Positions 1 to 7,069 of a stretch of 24,194 nucleotides of DNA are shown here, piece by piece. Origin of the DNA: RUG420 sp963620745 (GTDB lineage Bacteria; Bacillota; Clostridia; Oscillospirales; Acutalibacteraceae); contig CAVFBE010000066.1 in NCBI GenBank assembly GCA_963620745.1, forward strand, positions 1 to 24,194, given 5' to 3'. Below the pieces are notes generated by a model, which saw only the letters and a list, made by a program, of their open reading frames with translations, did not search any database and was not told the DNA's origin. A program made the position numbers and the translations under genes. How positions within the stretch are numbered: the stretch's first letter is position 1; each line of letters opens with the position of its first letter.

Positions 1-1
1 G

Positions 2-652
2 TCCAAGGAAGATTGGATTTTGGAGCACGTGGAGCAGGTGCAGAAGCAGAGTGCCCGGACGCAGCTTCGGTATGAGGACGGGGATGAAATTCCGGTTTGG
101 GGCAGGAAGTATCGTTTGACCGTACGGACGGATTCCTCTTCCCGGCGATTCAGCCTGACTCTTTCTCCGGAGCCCTCCACAAAGGATTACTTTGTGGGAG
201 AAGCGGTGGTTGGCGAAGCGGTGGCGGCCGTTGGTGCTGCAGAAGTTGCCGTTGGTGCTGCAGAAACAGCCGTTGGGGAGGCGGTGCTGACGATGCCGGA
301 AGGGGCAACCGCGGCGCAAAAAGAAGCGTTCTTTTTGCGCTGGTATCGGCAGCAGACAGAGGCCCGTCTAACTGTACTGGTTCCCGAGTGGATGGCTTAC
401 ACGGGCCTGACGTGCGCCGGCTGGAATGTCCGGCAATACCGCGCCCGCTGGGGTTGCTGTAATACAAGGACTAAGGAACTGACCTTTCACGCTCAGTTGT
501 CCCGCTATCCGCAACGGTGCTTAGAGTATGTCATTATGCATGAGCTCTGCCATACGGTCATTCCCAACCATGGGAAAGAGTTCCATGCATTGGAAAGTAA
601 GTATATGCCGGAATGGAAACAGATTCGGAAGGAGTTGAATGGTCAGATATGA
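2..652 (+). CDS. YgjP/SprT-like zinc metallopeptidase (DUF45/M48-like), 5' end outside window
   Basis: The frame is open to the left edge, and the residues before the first possible start (SKEDWIL, a TTG at 20) resemble the conserved K-x-x-WI segment of the YgjP family. I therefore treat the gene as truncated by the window rather than starting at 20. A beta-rich N-terminal part (VWGRKYRLTV) is followed by an Ala/Val/Gly/Glu-rich insert at 194-292, then the catalytic region with MHELCH (an HExxH-type zinc site, HELCH) and a downstream NHGKEFHALE that provides the third ligand. YgjP-type proteins are predicted cytoplasmic zinc metalloproteases; substrates are generally unknown. The stop TGA overlaps the start of the following sirtuin gene (ATGA), implying co-transcription. 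The family call is firm, the cellular role is not. Confidence 0.85.
   Translation, partial: SKEDWILEHVEQVQKQSARTQLRYEDGDEIPVWGRKYRLTVRTDSSSRRFSLTLSPEPSTKDYFVGEAVVGEAVAAVGAAEVAVGAAETAVGEAVLTMPEGATAAQKEAFFLRWYRQQTEARLTVLVPEWMAYTGLTCAGWNVRQYRARWGCCNTRTKELTFHAQLSRYPQRCLEYVIMHELCHTVIPNHGKEFHALESKYMPEWKQIRKELNGQI
194..292 (+). repeat. In-frame 21-bp minisatellite inside the metallopeptidase gene
   Basis: Four consecutive 21-bp units (209-229, 230-250, 251-271, 272-292), preceded by a partial unit at 194-208, encode the heptads VGEAVAA, VGAAEVA, VGAAETA and VGEAVLT. The two middle units are nearly identical at the DNA level (GTTGGTGCTGCAGAA is shared). The repeat keeps the reading frame and lies between the N-terminal beta region and the helix that precedes the HELCH site, so it probably forms a flexible or helical linker rather than part of the active site. 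Confidence 0.85.
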
Positions 653-1380
653 ATACTGCAGAAAAAATAAGACAGCTACAGGATATTTTGGATCAGGCCC
701 AAAGCGTGGTTTTCTTTACCGGAGCGGGCGTGTCCACGGACAGCGGGATTCCGGACTTCCGGTCCCGGGACGGCTTGTATGCGCAGACCTATGATTTTCC
801 GCCGGAGGAAATCATTTCCCATCACTTCTTTTTGCAGAATCCGGAAGAGTTTTACCGGTTTTACCGGGATAAAATGCTGCATTTAGAGGCAAAGCCCAAT
901 GCAGTGCATTGCTTTATTGCTGACATGGAAAAGAGCGGAAAATCATTGGGCGTGGTAACCCAGAACATTGACGGCCTCCACCAGAAGGCCGGTTCCGAAA
1001 AGGTATATGAACTGCACGGCTCGGTGCTGCGCAATTACTGCCGGCGGTGTGGCACAGCCTACTCCGCGGAGTGGATTGCGCAGACAACCGGCGTACCGCA
1101 CTGCACGAAGTGCAGCGGAACGGTGAAACCGGACGTGGTGTTATATGAAGAAGGCCTTTCGGAACAGGTTCTGCAGGAGGCCGTCACCGCCATCCGCAGT
1201 GCAGACGTCATGGTTGTGCTTGGCACTTCTTTGGTGGTTTACCCGGCAGCCGGATTGCTCCGTTATTTTAACGGTTCCCACCTGGTTCTGATCAACCGTG
1301 ACGCAACGCCAATGGATGACCAGGCAGACCTTGTCATTCATGAACGCTTTGCCCAGGTGTTCCCACAGCTGCATGTTTAA
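649..1380 (+). CDS. cobB: NAD-dependent protein deacylase, Sir2 family
   Basis: This 243-residue protein is a single-domain sirtuin, which uses NAD+ to remove acyl groups from protein lysines, giving O-acyl-ADP-ribose and nicotinamide. Visible motifs in order: the NAD-binding GAGVSTDSGIPDFR at about residues 25-38, TQNIDGLH at 105-111, the catalytic His in the ELHGS segment (His123), a four-Cys zinc site (Cys131, 134, 152, 155), GTSLVVYPA at 192-200 and LINRD at 214-218. The chosen ATG shares ATGA with the stop of the upstream metallopeptidase; an in-frame ATG at 613 lies inside that gene and would add 12 residues unlike sirtuins. An AAGGAG stretch at 629-634 is a slightly distant ribosome binding site, as expected for a coupled start. 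Substrate preference cannot be read from the sequence. Confidence 0.92.
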   Translation: MNTAEKIRQLQDILDQAQSVVFFTGAGVSTDSGIPDFRSRDGLYAQTYDFPPEEIISHHFFLQNPEEFYRFYRDKMLHLEAKPNAVHCFIADMEKSGKSLGVVTQNIDGLHQKAGSEKVYELHGSVLRNYCRRCGTAYSAEWIAQTTGVPHCTKCSGTVKPDVVLYEEGLSEQVLQEAVTAIRSADVMVVLGTSLVVYPAAGLLRYFNGSHLVLINRDATPMDDQADLVIHERFAQVFPQLHV

Positions 1381-1506
1381 TGGTTTGCATTTATTCCCTT
1401 TTGTTTCGTGTAAAAGAGGGGAAAAGCTGATAGAATGGAACTGTACGTCAGACGTAACCAAAAATGTAAAAAACCAAAAACCGAAACACGATTTGAGGTA
1501 ACCAAC

Positions 1507-2691
1507 ATGAAAGTACTCCTACTGTCCAACGGAACCGGTGGCGGACATAATTCAGCCGCCCTTGCCCTAAAAGAAGAGTTTCAGAAGCAAGGCCACGAAG
1601 CCGTCATGATTGACCCGTTTTCCCTGAAAGGAAAGCATCTGGGGAAGCTGACCAGCACCATTATCAATCAGACCTATATTAAAAGTGTGCAAAGAATTCC
1701 GAAGGTATTCGGCTTCTTTTATCATTGCGGCGAGTTACTTGGTAAATATATTAAGGACGGACCCATCCGTACCCCGGTTTACTATAGCAACTACACTATG
1801 GCAGAACGGCTGTATAAGTACATTCGGAAAGAGCAGTTTGACGCCATCCTTTGTACCCATCCGTATCCCAGTGAAATGCTGGCAGCCATTCATGCCAGGG
1901 ACCATCACATTCCGCCAACCTTCTGGATTTCTACAGATTACCACTGCATCCCGTTAACAAGGGAAAGCCAGGCGGACAACTATATCATTGCATCGCCTGA
2001 CTTATTGGAAGAATATGTCAGCTACGGCATTCCGGAATACAAGCTGTACCCAATCGGCATTCCGGTCAAGAAGGAGTTCCGCACGGAAATGACCAAGGCG
2101 GAGGCGCGGGAAGCGCTGGGCCTGGAACAGGACAAACGCTACATTATGATTTCCGGCGGCTCGGTCGGGTCCGGCAAACTGCTGGAAAGCGTGGCGCTGA
2201 TGGCAGGCCGTTTCCTGATTGACAGTAACGTTTCCATTATTGCCATCTGCGGCTCCAACGGATTCCTGTACAAGCAAATGAAGAAGCTGTTTTCCGGTAA
2301 AGTAATCCTGATGGAACACACAGACCGCATGGCAGAATATATGATTGCCGCAGATGTGGTTATTACCAAGCCGGGCGGACTGTCTTCCACCGAAGCCGCA
2401 GCCCTTGGAAAGCCCATTGTCTTTATCAGCCCCATCCCGGGCGGCTTGGAAATCTTAAATATCGGCTTCTTCCAGGAACATGGCATGGCCTTGTATGCCA
2501 AGAACATTAATCTGGATCTGCTGGAATGCTTAAAGCAGATAAAGGATCCGGACCTGACAGCCGATATGATTGCCAACCAAAAGAAATACATTAACCGTGA
2601 CGCTGCCACAGACATTGTTACACTGGTAGAAGAAAAGGTGAACTGCGGTGCGCATTTCCGCGCCGACCGCTCCCGCCGCCTCCACGGCTAA
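1507..2691 (+). CDS. MGDG-synthase/MurG-like glycosyltransferase (probable glycolipid synthesis)
   Basis: A 394-residue GT28-like protein with two Rossmann domains. The N-terminal domain opens with SNGTGGGHNSAA (residues 7-18), the acceptor-side glycine-rich loop of the monogalactosyldiacylglycerol synthase family. The C-terminal domain has ISGGSVGSGK (215-224) and the nucleotide-sugar signature KPGGLSSTEA (288-297). Relatives such as Bacillus UgtP add sugars from UDP-glucose to diacylglycerol at the inner membrane face to make glycolipids that can anchor lipoteichoic acid. Sugar, lipid and number of additions cannot be assigned here. The ATG at 1507 is preceded by GAGGT (1495-1499) at good spacing; an in-frame ATG at 1435 lacks this and adds residues unlike the family. 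It is separated from the sirtuin gene by 126 bp in which I see no clear terminator or strong promoter. Confidence 0.85.
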   Translation: MKVLLLSNGTGGGHNSAALALKEEFQKQGHEAVMIDPFSLKGKHLGKLTSTIINQTYIKSVQRIPKVFGFFYHCGELLGKYIKDGPIRTPVYYSNYTMAERLYKYIRKEQFDAILCTHPYPSEMLAAIHARDHHIPPTFWISTDYHCIPLTRESQADNYIIASPDLLEEYVSYGIPEYKLYPIGIPVKKEFRTEMTKAEAREALGLEQDKRYIMISGGSVGSGKLLESVALMAGRFLIDSNVSIIAICGSNGFLYKQMKKLFSGKVILMEHTDRMAEYMIAADVVITKPGGLSSTEAAALGKPIVFISPIPGGLEILNIGFFQEHGMALYAKNINLDLLECLKQIKDPDLTADMIANQKKYINRDAATDIVTLVEEKVNCGAHFRADRSRRLHG

Positions 2692-2740
2692 GCCCTCCGC
2701 TTTGCCACCTCTTTGGCAAACCGCCATAATAGGTGGCTTA
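2689..2740. repeat. Overlapping inverted repeats after the glycosyltransferase stop
   Basis: Three mutually exclusive or nested pairings are visible: TAAGCC (2689-2694) with GGCTTA (2735-2740), TTTGCC (2701-2706) with GGCAAA (2714-2719), and GCCACCT (2704-2710) with AGGTGGC (2731-2737). No T-run follows, so it is not an obvious terminator. The TTTGCCAC core is the same one that builds the tandem array beginning 80 bp further on, so this may be an eroded outlying copy. Confidence 0.55.
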
Positions 2741-2770
2741 TGCATAGCAACTACACGATAGCAACTCTTG

Positions 2771-2820
2771 TTGGACCGCAAATTGGAAAGCCCTTTCCGG
2801 TTTGCGGTCCAATTTTTATT
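2771..2820 (+). terminator. Intrinsic terminator of the glycosyltransferase transcript
   Basis: TTGGACCGCAAA (2771-2782) pairs exactly with TTTGCGGTCCAA (2801-2812). The stem continues through two G-T wobbles and GGAAA/TTTCC to a four-base loop, and AATTTTTATTT follows. It is a very stable hairpin with a T-tract in the plus direction, and it separates the gene from the repeat array. Confidence 0.9.
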
Positions 2821-3484
2821 TCGTGTGGCAAATCAGCAGTCCATTGATAGTTTGCCACCAGAATTCCACTTACGTGTGGCAAACAAAGTAGTACCACTGA
2901 ATTTGCCACACAATATAGCAACCGCTGGCCAGGCCCTGGTTGCGCCAGCCTTAATCGTGTGGCAAATCAGCAGTGCCTTGTTAGTTTGCCACCAGAATTT
3001 CACTTTTGTGTGGCAAACAAAGTAGTATCACCGAATTTGCCACACAATACAGCAACCGCCGGCCAGGCCCTGGTTGCGCCAAGCCTGATCGTGTGGCAAA
3101 TCAGCAGTCCCTTGCAAGTTTGCCACACGAATTTCATTTCCGTGTGGCAAACAAAGTAGTAGCACCGAATTTGCCACACAATACAGCAACCGCCAGCCAG
3201 TCGCTGGCTGAGCCAGCCTTAATCGTGTGGCAAATCAGCAGTGCCTTGTTAGTTTGCCACCAGAATTTCACTTTTGTGTGGCAAACAAAGTAGTATCACC
3301 GAATTTGCCACACAATACAGCAACCGCCGGCCAGGCCCTGGTTGCGCCAAGCCTGATCGTGTGGCAAATCAGCAGTCCCTTGCAAGTTTGCCACACGAAT
3401 TTCATTTCCGTGTGGCAAACAAAGTAGTAGCACCGAATTTGCCACACAATATGGCAACCGCCGGCCAGGCCCTGGCTGTGCCAC
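2821..3484. repeat. Five tandem 134-bp units with internal inverted repeats
   Basis: Units begin at 2821, 2955, 3089, 3223 and 3357, each exactly 134 bp apart. The last decays into unique sequence near 3484. Each unit holds two inverted-repeat pairs of the form GTGTGGCAAA, 18 nt, TTTGCCAC(AC) (in unit 2: 2957-2966 with 2985-2994, and 3008-3017 with 3036-3045). These are followed by a GC-rich hairpin (in unit 2, CGGCCAG, GCC, CTGGTTG). Units 2 and 4 are identical over 134 bp, and unit 3 matches unit 5 over roughly its first 95 bp, so a 268-bp two-unit block was itself duplicated. The array fills nearly all the space between the terminator of the plus-strand glycosyltransferase and the minus-strand exporter gene, and it overlaps the exporter 3' end. 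134 is not a multiple of three, so a conserved coding function is unlikely. A BIME-like palindromic repeat family is the nearest known analogue. Confidence 0.95.
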
Positions 3485-4820
3485 CTTTGCTGTAAAAAGA
3501 TAGGTAGATAAACCCGAGTCCTATCAAGGCTATTGTGATAATCCAGGAGACCGGAAATGCGCGGTATAGCATGGGGAGGGTAGGACTGGCCCGGAATACC
3601 GTATAAATCCAGACAATGCGGAACACACAGGTCCCTACCATAGTGCTGACAGCCGGATAGAGTGCATGTCCGCTACCTCGCAGAACACCCGCAGGTATTT
3701 CATAGAAATTGCAAAGCGGCTCAAACAGCAAAATGCACAGGATCCGCACACCGGCACTTTCCACTACTACGGGATCTGCTGTAAACATGCCGGAAAAGGA
3801 ATTTCGAAACAGACAGATAAGAAATATCGGAATAGAACTGCACAGGGTAGATAAGCCCAGACACAGCAAAAAAATGCGTCTGCATCGGGTTCTTTGCCCA
3901 GCCGCGTAATTCTGGCTGGTGAAGGTTGTTGCTGTCTGTCCAAATGCCGTGATAATGTAATACGTAAAATATTCGAAGTTCATGGCAATGGTGCTTCCGG
4001 CAATGGCGGCTTCCCCGAAGCGGTTGATTGACGACTGCACAAAGATATTGGCAAAGCAAAACACCGCACCCTGCACAGCGGCTGGAATACTGGTTTTCAG
4101 AATGTTCCATGCAGTCCGCAGAGCAAATTCTGATCTGCGGAAAGTAAGAGGAATCATTTTGTCACATACCAGGCGATACAGCACTATAAGCGCAGAAAGC
4201 AGAGTAGCAATATCGGTGGCAATTGCAACCCCGGCAACCCCCATACGGAACACAATTACAAAAAGCAGGTTAAGTCCGATGTTTGCAATTCCCGAAATCA
4301 GTAAGGCAAGAAATGGATAACGACTGTCTCCGCGAGCCCTTAATGCGGCGGAACCAAAGTCATATAACAGTAAAAATGGATAGCCCAGCATGTAGATTTG
4401 CAGATACTGTTTTGCGTCCTCAAAAATGCCGGATGGCGTTTGAATGAGCTGAAGCAGCGGGGCTGCTGTAACCTGCCCCAAAAGCAGACCAAAGATACCA
4501 ACCAGGCATGCCAGGAGCATAGATGTCTGTATGACGGCAGGTACTTTAGCTATCTTGTTCTGCCCAATATAATTTGCAATCAGGATATTTACACCAATGG
4601 ACAAGCCGGAGGAGATGGTAACAATCAGCGCAATAATTTCCGTGTTTGTTCCTACCGCTGCAAGTGCATTCTGGTTTCCAAAATAACCTACAACGGCAGT
4701 ATCCGCAGCATTAAACAATTGCTGAACCATACTGCTCAAAGCAATGGGAAGCGTAAAAAGTAGTAACTTTCCGGTCAATGACCCGTGCAACATATCTATA
4801 TCTGCAGTTTTTAAACTCAT
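3402..4820 (-). CDS. MATE-family multidrug/cation antiporter with repeat-derived C-terminus
   Basis: This 472-residue polytopic membrane protein has the repeated hydrophobic segments of a 12-helix MATE exporter. These exchange Na+ or H+ for cationic drugs or metabolites. Family-like features include the N-terminal GSLTGKLLLFTLPIALSSMVQQLFN-type helix 1, with AADTAVVGYFG after it, and a second half starting around AWNILKTSIPAAVQG. The start at 4820 is preceded on its own strand by AGGAG nine bases upstream; the frame extends 13 residues further but without a ribosome binding site. The last helix ends near LIGLGFIYLSFYSKGG. The remaining ~25 residues (from about TARAW to FATRK) are encoded by the final unit of the 134-bp array read in antisense, so the original stop seems to have been lost. 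It is transcribed divergently from the adjacent lysR gene, a likely regulator. The substrate cannot be predicted. Confidence 0.9.
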   Translation of the reverse strand: MSLKTADIDMLHGSLTGKLLLFTLPIALSSMVQQLFNAADTAVVGYFGNQNALAAVGTNTEIIALIVTISSGLSIGVNILIANYIGQNKIAKVPAVIQTSMLLACLVGIFGLLLGQVTAAPLLQLIQTPSGIFEDAKQYLQIYMLGYPFLLLYDFGSAALRARGDSRYPFLALLISGIANIGLNLLFVIVFRMGVAGVAIATDIATLLSALIVLYRLVCDKMIPLTFRRSEFALRTAWNILKTSIPAAVQGAVFCFANIFVQSSINRFGEAAIAGSTIAMNFEYFTYYIITAFGQTATTFTSQNYAAGQRTRCRRIFLLCLGLSTLCSSIPIFLICLFRNSFSGMFTADPVVVESAGVRILCILLFEPLCNFYEIPAGVLRGSGHALYPAVSTMVGTCVFRIVWIYTVFRASPTLPMLYRAFPVSWIITIALIGLGFIYLSFYSKGGTARAWPAVAILCGKFGATTLFATRK

Positions 4821-4850
4821 ATTTTCCCGCTCCTGAATCCGTTTTGCAAT

Positions 4851-4890
4851 ATCATACAAGAAGACGTAAAATATGAAAAACGAATATAAT
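4851..4890. promoter_or_regulatory. Divergent MATE/lysR control region with possible LysR box
   Basis: For the MATE gene (minus strand), TTTTCA (4874-4879) and TATGAT (4851-4856) are spaced 17 bp apart. For lysR (plus strand), a perfect TATAAT lies at 4885-4890 without a good -35. Between and overlapping them, T-N11-A (T4874, A4886) is flanked by ATAT on both sides, the general form of LysR-type binding sites. The region is AT-rich, so chance matches are possible. Confidence 0.4.
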
Positions 4891-4925
4891 AGATAATAAA
4901 AATCGAAGAATGGAATGGATAAGAA

Positions 4926-5801
4926 ATGGAAAATCCTTTATTGAAATATCTTGCTTTTGTAAAAACGGTAGAGCAGGGCAGCTTTACCCGTGCGGCAAGG
5001 GAACTGGATTACGCGCAGTCTTCCGTCAGCAAGATGGTTGCAGATTTGGAAAATGAATGGGGCATGACACTGTTAGAACGGAGTAAAAACGGGGTCTGTT
5101 TGACTTCTGCCGGGGAGCAGGTCTTGCCGCTTCTGCGTAAGATTCTGAGTGATCATCAGGAATTGGAGGGACAGATCTGCCGAATGAACGGGATAGAGTC
5201 CGGGGTGGTTCGCATTGGTACCTTTGCCAGTGTAGCAATCAACTGGCTTCCGAATATCTTTGCTGTCCTGCAAAAGGATTATCCGGGAATAGAATATGAA
5301 ATTTTGCTTGGAGATTATAATGAGGTAGAGCAATGGATTAAGGAGGGGCGTGTGGATTGCGGCTTTTTGCGCCTTCCTACCGCTTCCCGGTTTGATACAA
5401 TTTTACTGAAACAGGATGAATACAAACTGGTACTTCCGGCAGGACACCGCCTTGCCGAAAAAGAAACAGTTGCCATTGAACGTTTGCGTAACGAACCCTT
5501 TCTACTGTTGGAACATGGCGGAAAAACGGAAGTTTCGGACCTGTTGGAACAGTCCCATGTGCAACCGGATATTCGCTTTACCACATGGGAGGATTATGCA
5601 ATTATGGCAATGGTGGAAAAGGGGATGGGGATCAGCATTCTGCCTGAAATGATTTTGCAACGGATTCCGTATCAAGTGGAAATCCGCTCCCTGCAAAAAC
5701 CTTATTACCGGTCAATTGGTCTGGCAGTCAAAAATCAAAAGCATATTACGCCGGTTGTAGAAAAATTCATTGAGTATCTGCCTTTTCGGGATGCTCAATA
5801 A
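4926..5801 (+). CDS. LysR-family transcriptional regulator
   Basis: At 291 residues it has the usual LysR length. Residues 1-65 form the winged helix-turn-helix: LKYLAFVKTVEQGSFTRAA, then QSSVSKMVADLE, then LLERSKNGVCLTSAGE. The rest is the periplasmic-binding-protein-like effector domain, recognisable from GVVRIGTFASVAINWLPNIF at its start and MVEKGMGISILPEM near its end. It should bind DNA as a dimer or tetramer and respond to a small ligand, not identifiable here. Its position, divergent from the MATE exporter with 105 bp between starts, is the classical arrangement for a LysR activator and its target. The Shine-Dalgarno is weak (GGATAAG). Translation stops just at the base of the following terminator hairpin. 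Confidence 0.92.
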   Translation: MENPLLKYLAFVKTVEQGSFTRAARELDYAQSSVSKMVADLENEWGMTLLERSKNGVCLTSAGEQVLPLLRKILSDHQELEGQICRMNGIESGVVRIGTFASVAINWLPNIFAVLQKDYPGIEYEILLGDYNEVEQWIKEGRVDCGFLRLPTASRFDTILLKQDEYKLVLPAGHRLAEKETVAIERLRNEPFLLLEHGGKTEVSDLLEQSHVQPDIRFTTWEDYAIMAMVEKGMGISILPEMILQRIPYQVEIRSLQKPYYRSIGLAVKNQKHITPVVEKFIEYLPFRDAQ

Positions 5802-5830
5802 AGAAGGCCCCACGCAGGTGGGGCCTTCTT
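5801..5830 (+). terminator. Terminator hairpin of lysR
   Basis: AAGAAGGCCCCAC (5801-5813) pairs perfectly with GTGGGGCCTTCTT (5818-5830) around a four-base loop. The T-rich 3' arm supplies a short T-tract for plus-strand transcripts. Because the arms are symmetrical it may also act on the minus strand. Confidence 0.85.
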
Positions 5831-5839
5831 GTAAGCAGA

Positions 5840-5864
5840 AACCCCCGCGTTGCACGCGGGGGTT
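5840..5864 (-). terminator. Terminator hairpin of the ilv-leu operon
   Basis: AACCCCCGCGT (5840-5850) and ACGCGGGGGTT (5854-5864) form a perfect 11-bp GC-rich stem with a three-base loop, 17 bp beyond the last gene of the minus-strand operon. On the minus strand the stem runs into TTTCTGCTT, a modest T-tract. It sits 9 bp from the lysR hairpin, so two back-to-back hairpins insulate the convergent genes. Confidence 0.75.
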
Positions 5865-5880
5865 CGGTTATGCTTGTGGT

Positions 5881-7068
5881 TTACGACTGGGCAGGGGCAG
5901 CAAGGAGGCCGTCTATGAGTTGACGGGCAATGCGGGCGGAGCGGCCGCCGCGCTCCAGAGCGAAGCGTTCGGCCAGCAGGTCCAGTTCCTCCTGCGGCAT
6001 GGCAATGCCGTTTTCTTCTGCCAGGTAGTGCACAATATGAAGGAAAGTTTCTTTGTTGGGCTTGGAGAAGGTAATGTGAATTCCAAAGCGTTCTGACAGG
6101 GAGATTAACTCCTGAATGGTGTCATTTCTATGGATATCATCGCCTTCCCGGTCAGAGAAGGTTTCCTTAATAATGTGGCGACGGTTACTGGTGGCATAAA
6201 TAACCACGTTGCCGGACTTGGCGGTAACAGAGCCTTCCAGAACAGCTTTCAAAGCATTGAAGTTGTCATCATCCTTTAAGAAGGAAAGGTCATCTATAAA
6301 CAGGACAAACTTCAAAGGATTGCTTGCAAGGTCGTCTAAAATCTTCGGAATGGCCTGTAACTGGTTCTTTCGTACTTCAATAATACGAAGACCTTCCTGG
6401 TACAGTTCATTGCCGATAGCCTTGACTGTGGAGGATTTGCCGGTGCCGGCATCTCCGGTCAGAAGAATGTTGGCGGCCGGTTTCCCGTCCAACAACGCCT
6501 TGGTGTTGTCCAGGATAATCTTCCGTTCCCGTTCGTAGTCTATCAGATCAGTTAGTCTAGTTTGATCCGGGTGCTGAACAGGAACAATGTGGTCCTGTTC
6601 ATCCACATAGAACATCCGGTTCTTGGCATAGATGCCGTAACCGTATTTACCAATGTTGGCCGTGCGATGCAGATAATGCTCTTTTACATGAAAGGCTTCC
6701 GTGGCAAACGCCGGCAAAAGATCCTGATTGTAAAGGGCTTCTCCTAATTCCTGACAAAGGGCTTCTTTGGTTAAATCCGAAACCTCTTGCAGGGTTTGCA
6801 GCTCCGTTAAAAGGGCAGAGGAGAGGTATTCCGGTACCGCATCCTTTTTGCCGATGGTCTGCACGTAAATGTTACTGCTGTCATCACAAAGGGATTTTAC
6901 ATGGTTGCTGATATTGCCGCCGTTTGCCTGATAAAGCGCAGCCACAAACCCGGCATACGCCGAGTTTGTGGGCTCTTCTAAAAGAACGCTTAAAGCAGAA
7001 ATGACGGGATCCGTCAGCAGGTCTCTGAAAATACAGAGAGTATCCAGCTTTTCTTTTAATCCGTTCAT
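5881..7068 (-). CDS. DUF815 AAA+ ATPase, last gene of the branched-chain amino acid operon
   Basis: A 395-residue protein. The first ~165 residues are a family-specific N-terminal region, and the rest is a AAA+ module: Walker A GDAGTGKSS (205-213), Walker B VLFIDD (255-260), sensor 1 YATSN (291-295) and a sensor 2-like GRSARIARQLI (375-385). DUF815 proteins are predicted ATPases without an established function. The ATG lies one base after the TGA of ilvD and has no close independent Shine-Dalgarno (an AGGAG is ~15 nt upstream), so translation is probably coupled to ilvD. It is followed directly by the operon terminator. This makes it a true operon member, but no sequence feature ties it biochemically to amino acid synthesis; a chaperone-like or activase role is only a guess. 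Confidence 0.85.
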   Translation of the reverse strand: MNGLKEKLDTLCIFRDLLTDPVISALSVLLEEPTNSAYAGFVAALYQANGGNISNHVKSLCDDSSNIYVQTIGKKDAVPEYLSSALLTELQTLQEVSDLTKEALCQELGEALYNQDLLPAFATEAFHVKEHYLHRTANIGKYGYGIYAKNRMFYVDEQDHIVPVQHPDQTRLTDLIDYERERKIILDNTKALLDGKPAANILLTGDAGTGKSSTVKAIGNELYQEGLRIIEVRKNQLQAIPKILDDLASNPLKFVLFIDDLSFLKDDDNFNALKAVLEGSVTAKSGNVVIYATSNRRHIIKETFSDREGDDIHRNDTIQELISLSERFGIHITFSKPNKETFLHIVHYLAEENGIAMPQEELDLLAERFALERGGRSARIARQLIDGLLAAPAQS

Positions 7069-7069
7069 A

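Noticed and set aside
20..22. TTG start for the metallopeptidase
   Set aside because: The upstream in-frame residues (SKEDWI) look like the conserved family segment, so the gene is cut by the window edge.
1401..1436. Promoter before the glycosyltransferase gene (TAGAAT at 1431)
   Set aside because: No -35-like hexamer lies at an acceptable distance; TTGTTT at 1401 is 24 bp away.
2821..3484. CRISPR array
   Set aside because: Units are 134 bp with no unique spacers; the 18-nt segments between arms recur in every unit, and no cas genes are present.
2768..3495. Several plus-strand open frames encoding repeated peptides (such as LPHNTATAGQALVAP) in the array
   Set aside because: The 134-bp period is not a multiple of three, so successive units are read in different frames. 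The frames lack ribosome binding sites and simply reflect the repeat.
4821..4859. 13-residue N-terminal extension of the MATE exporter
   Set aside because: The AGGAG is positioned for the ATG at 4820, and the extension would overlap the probable promoter.
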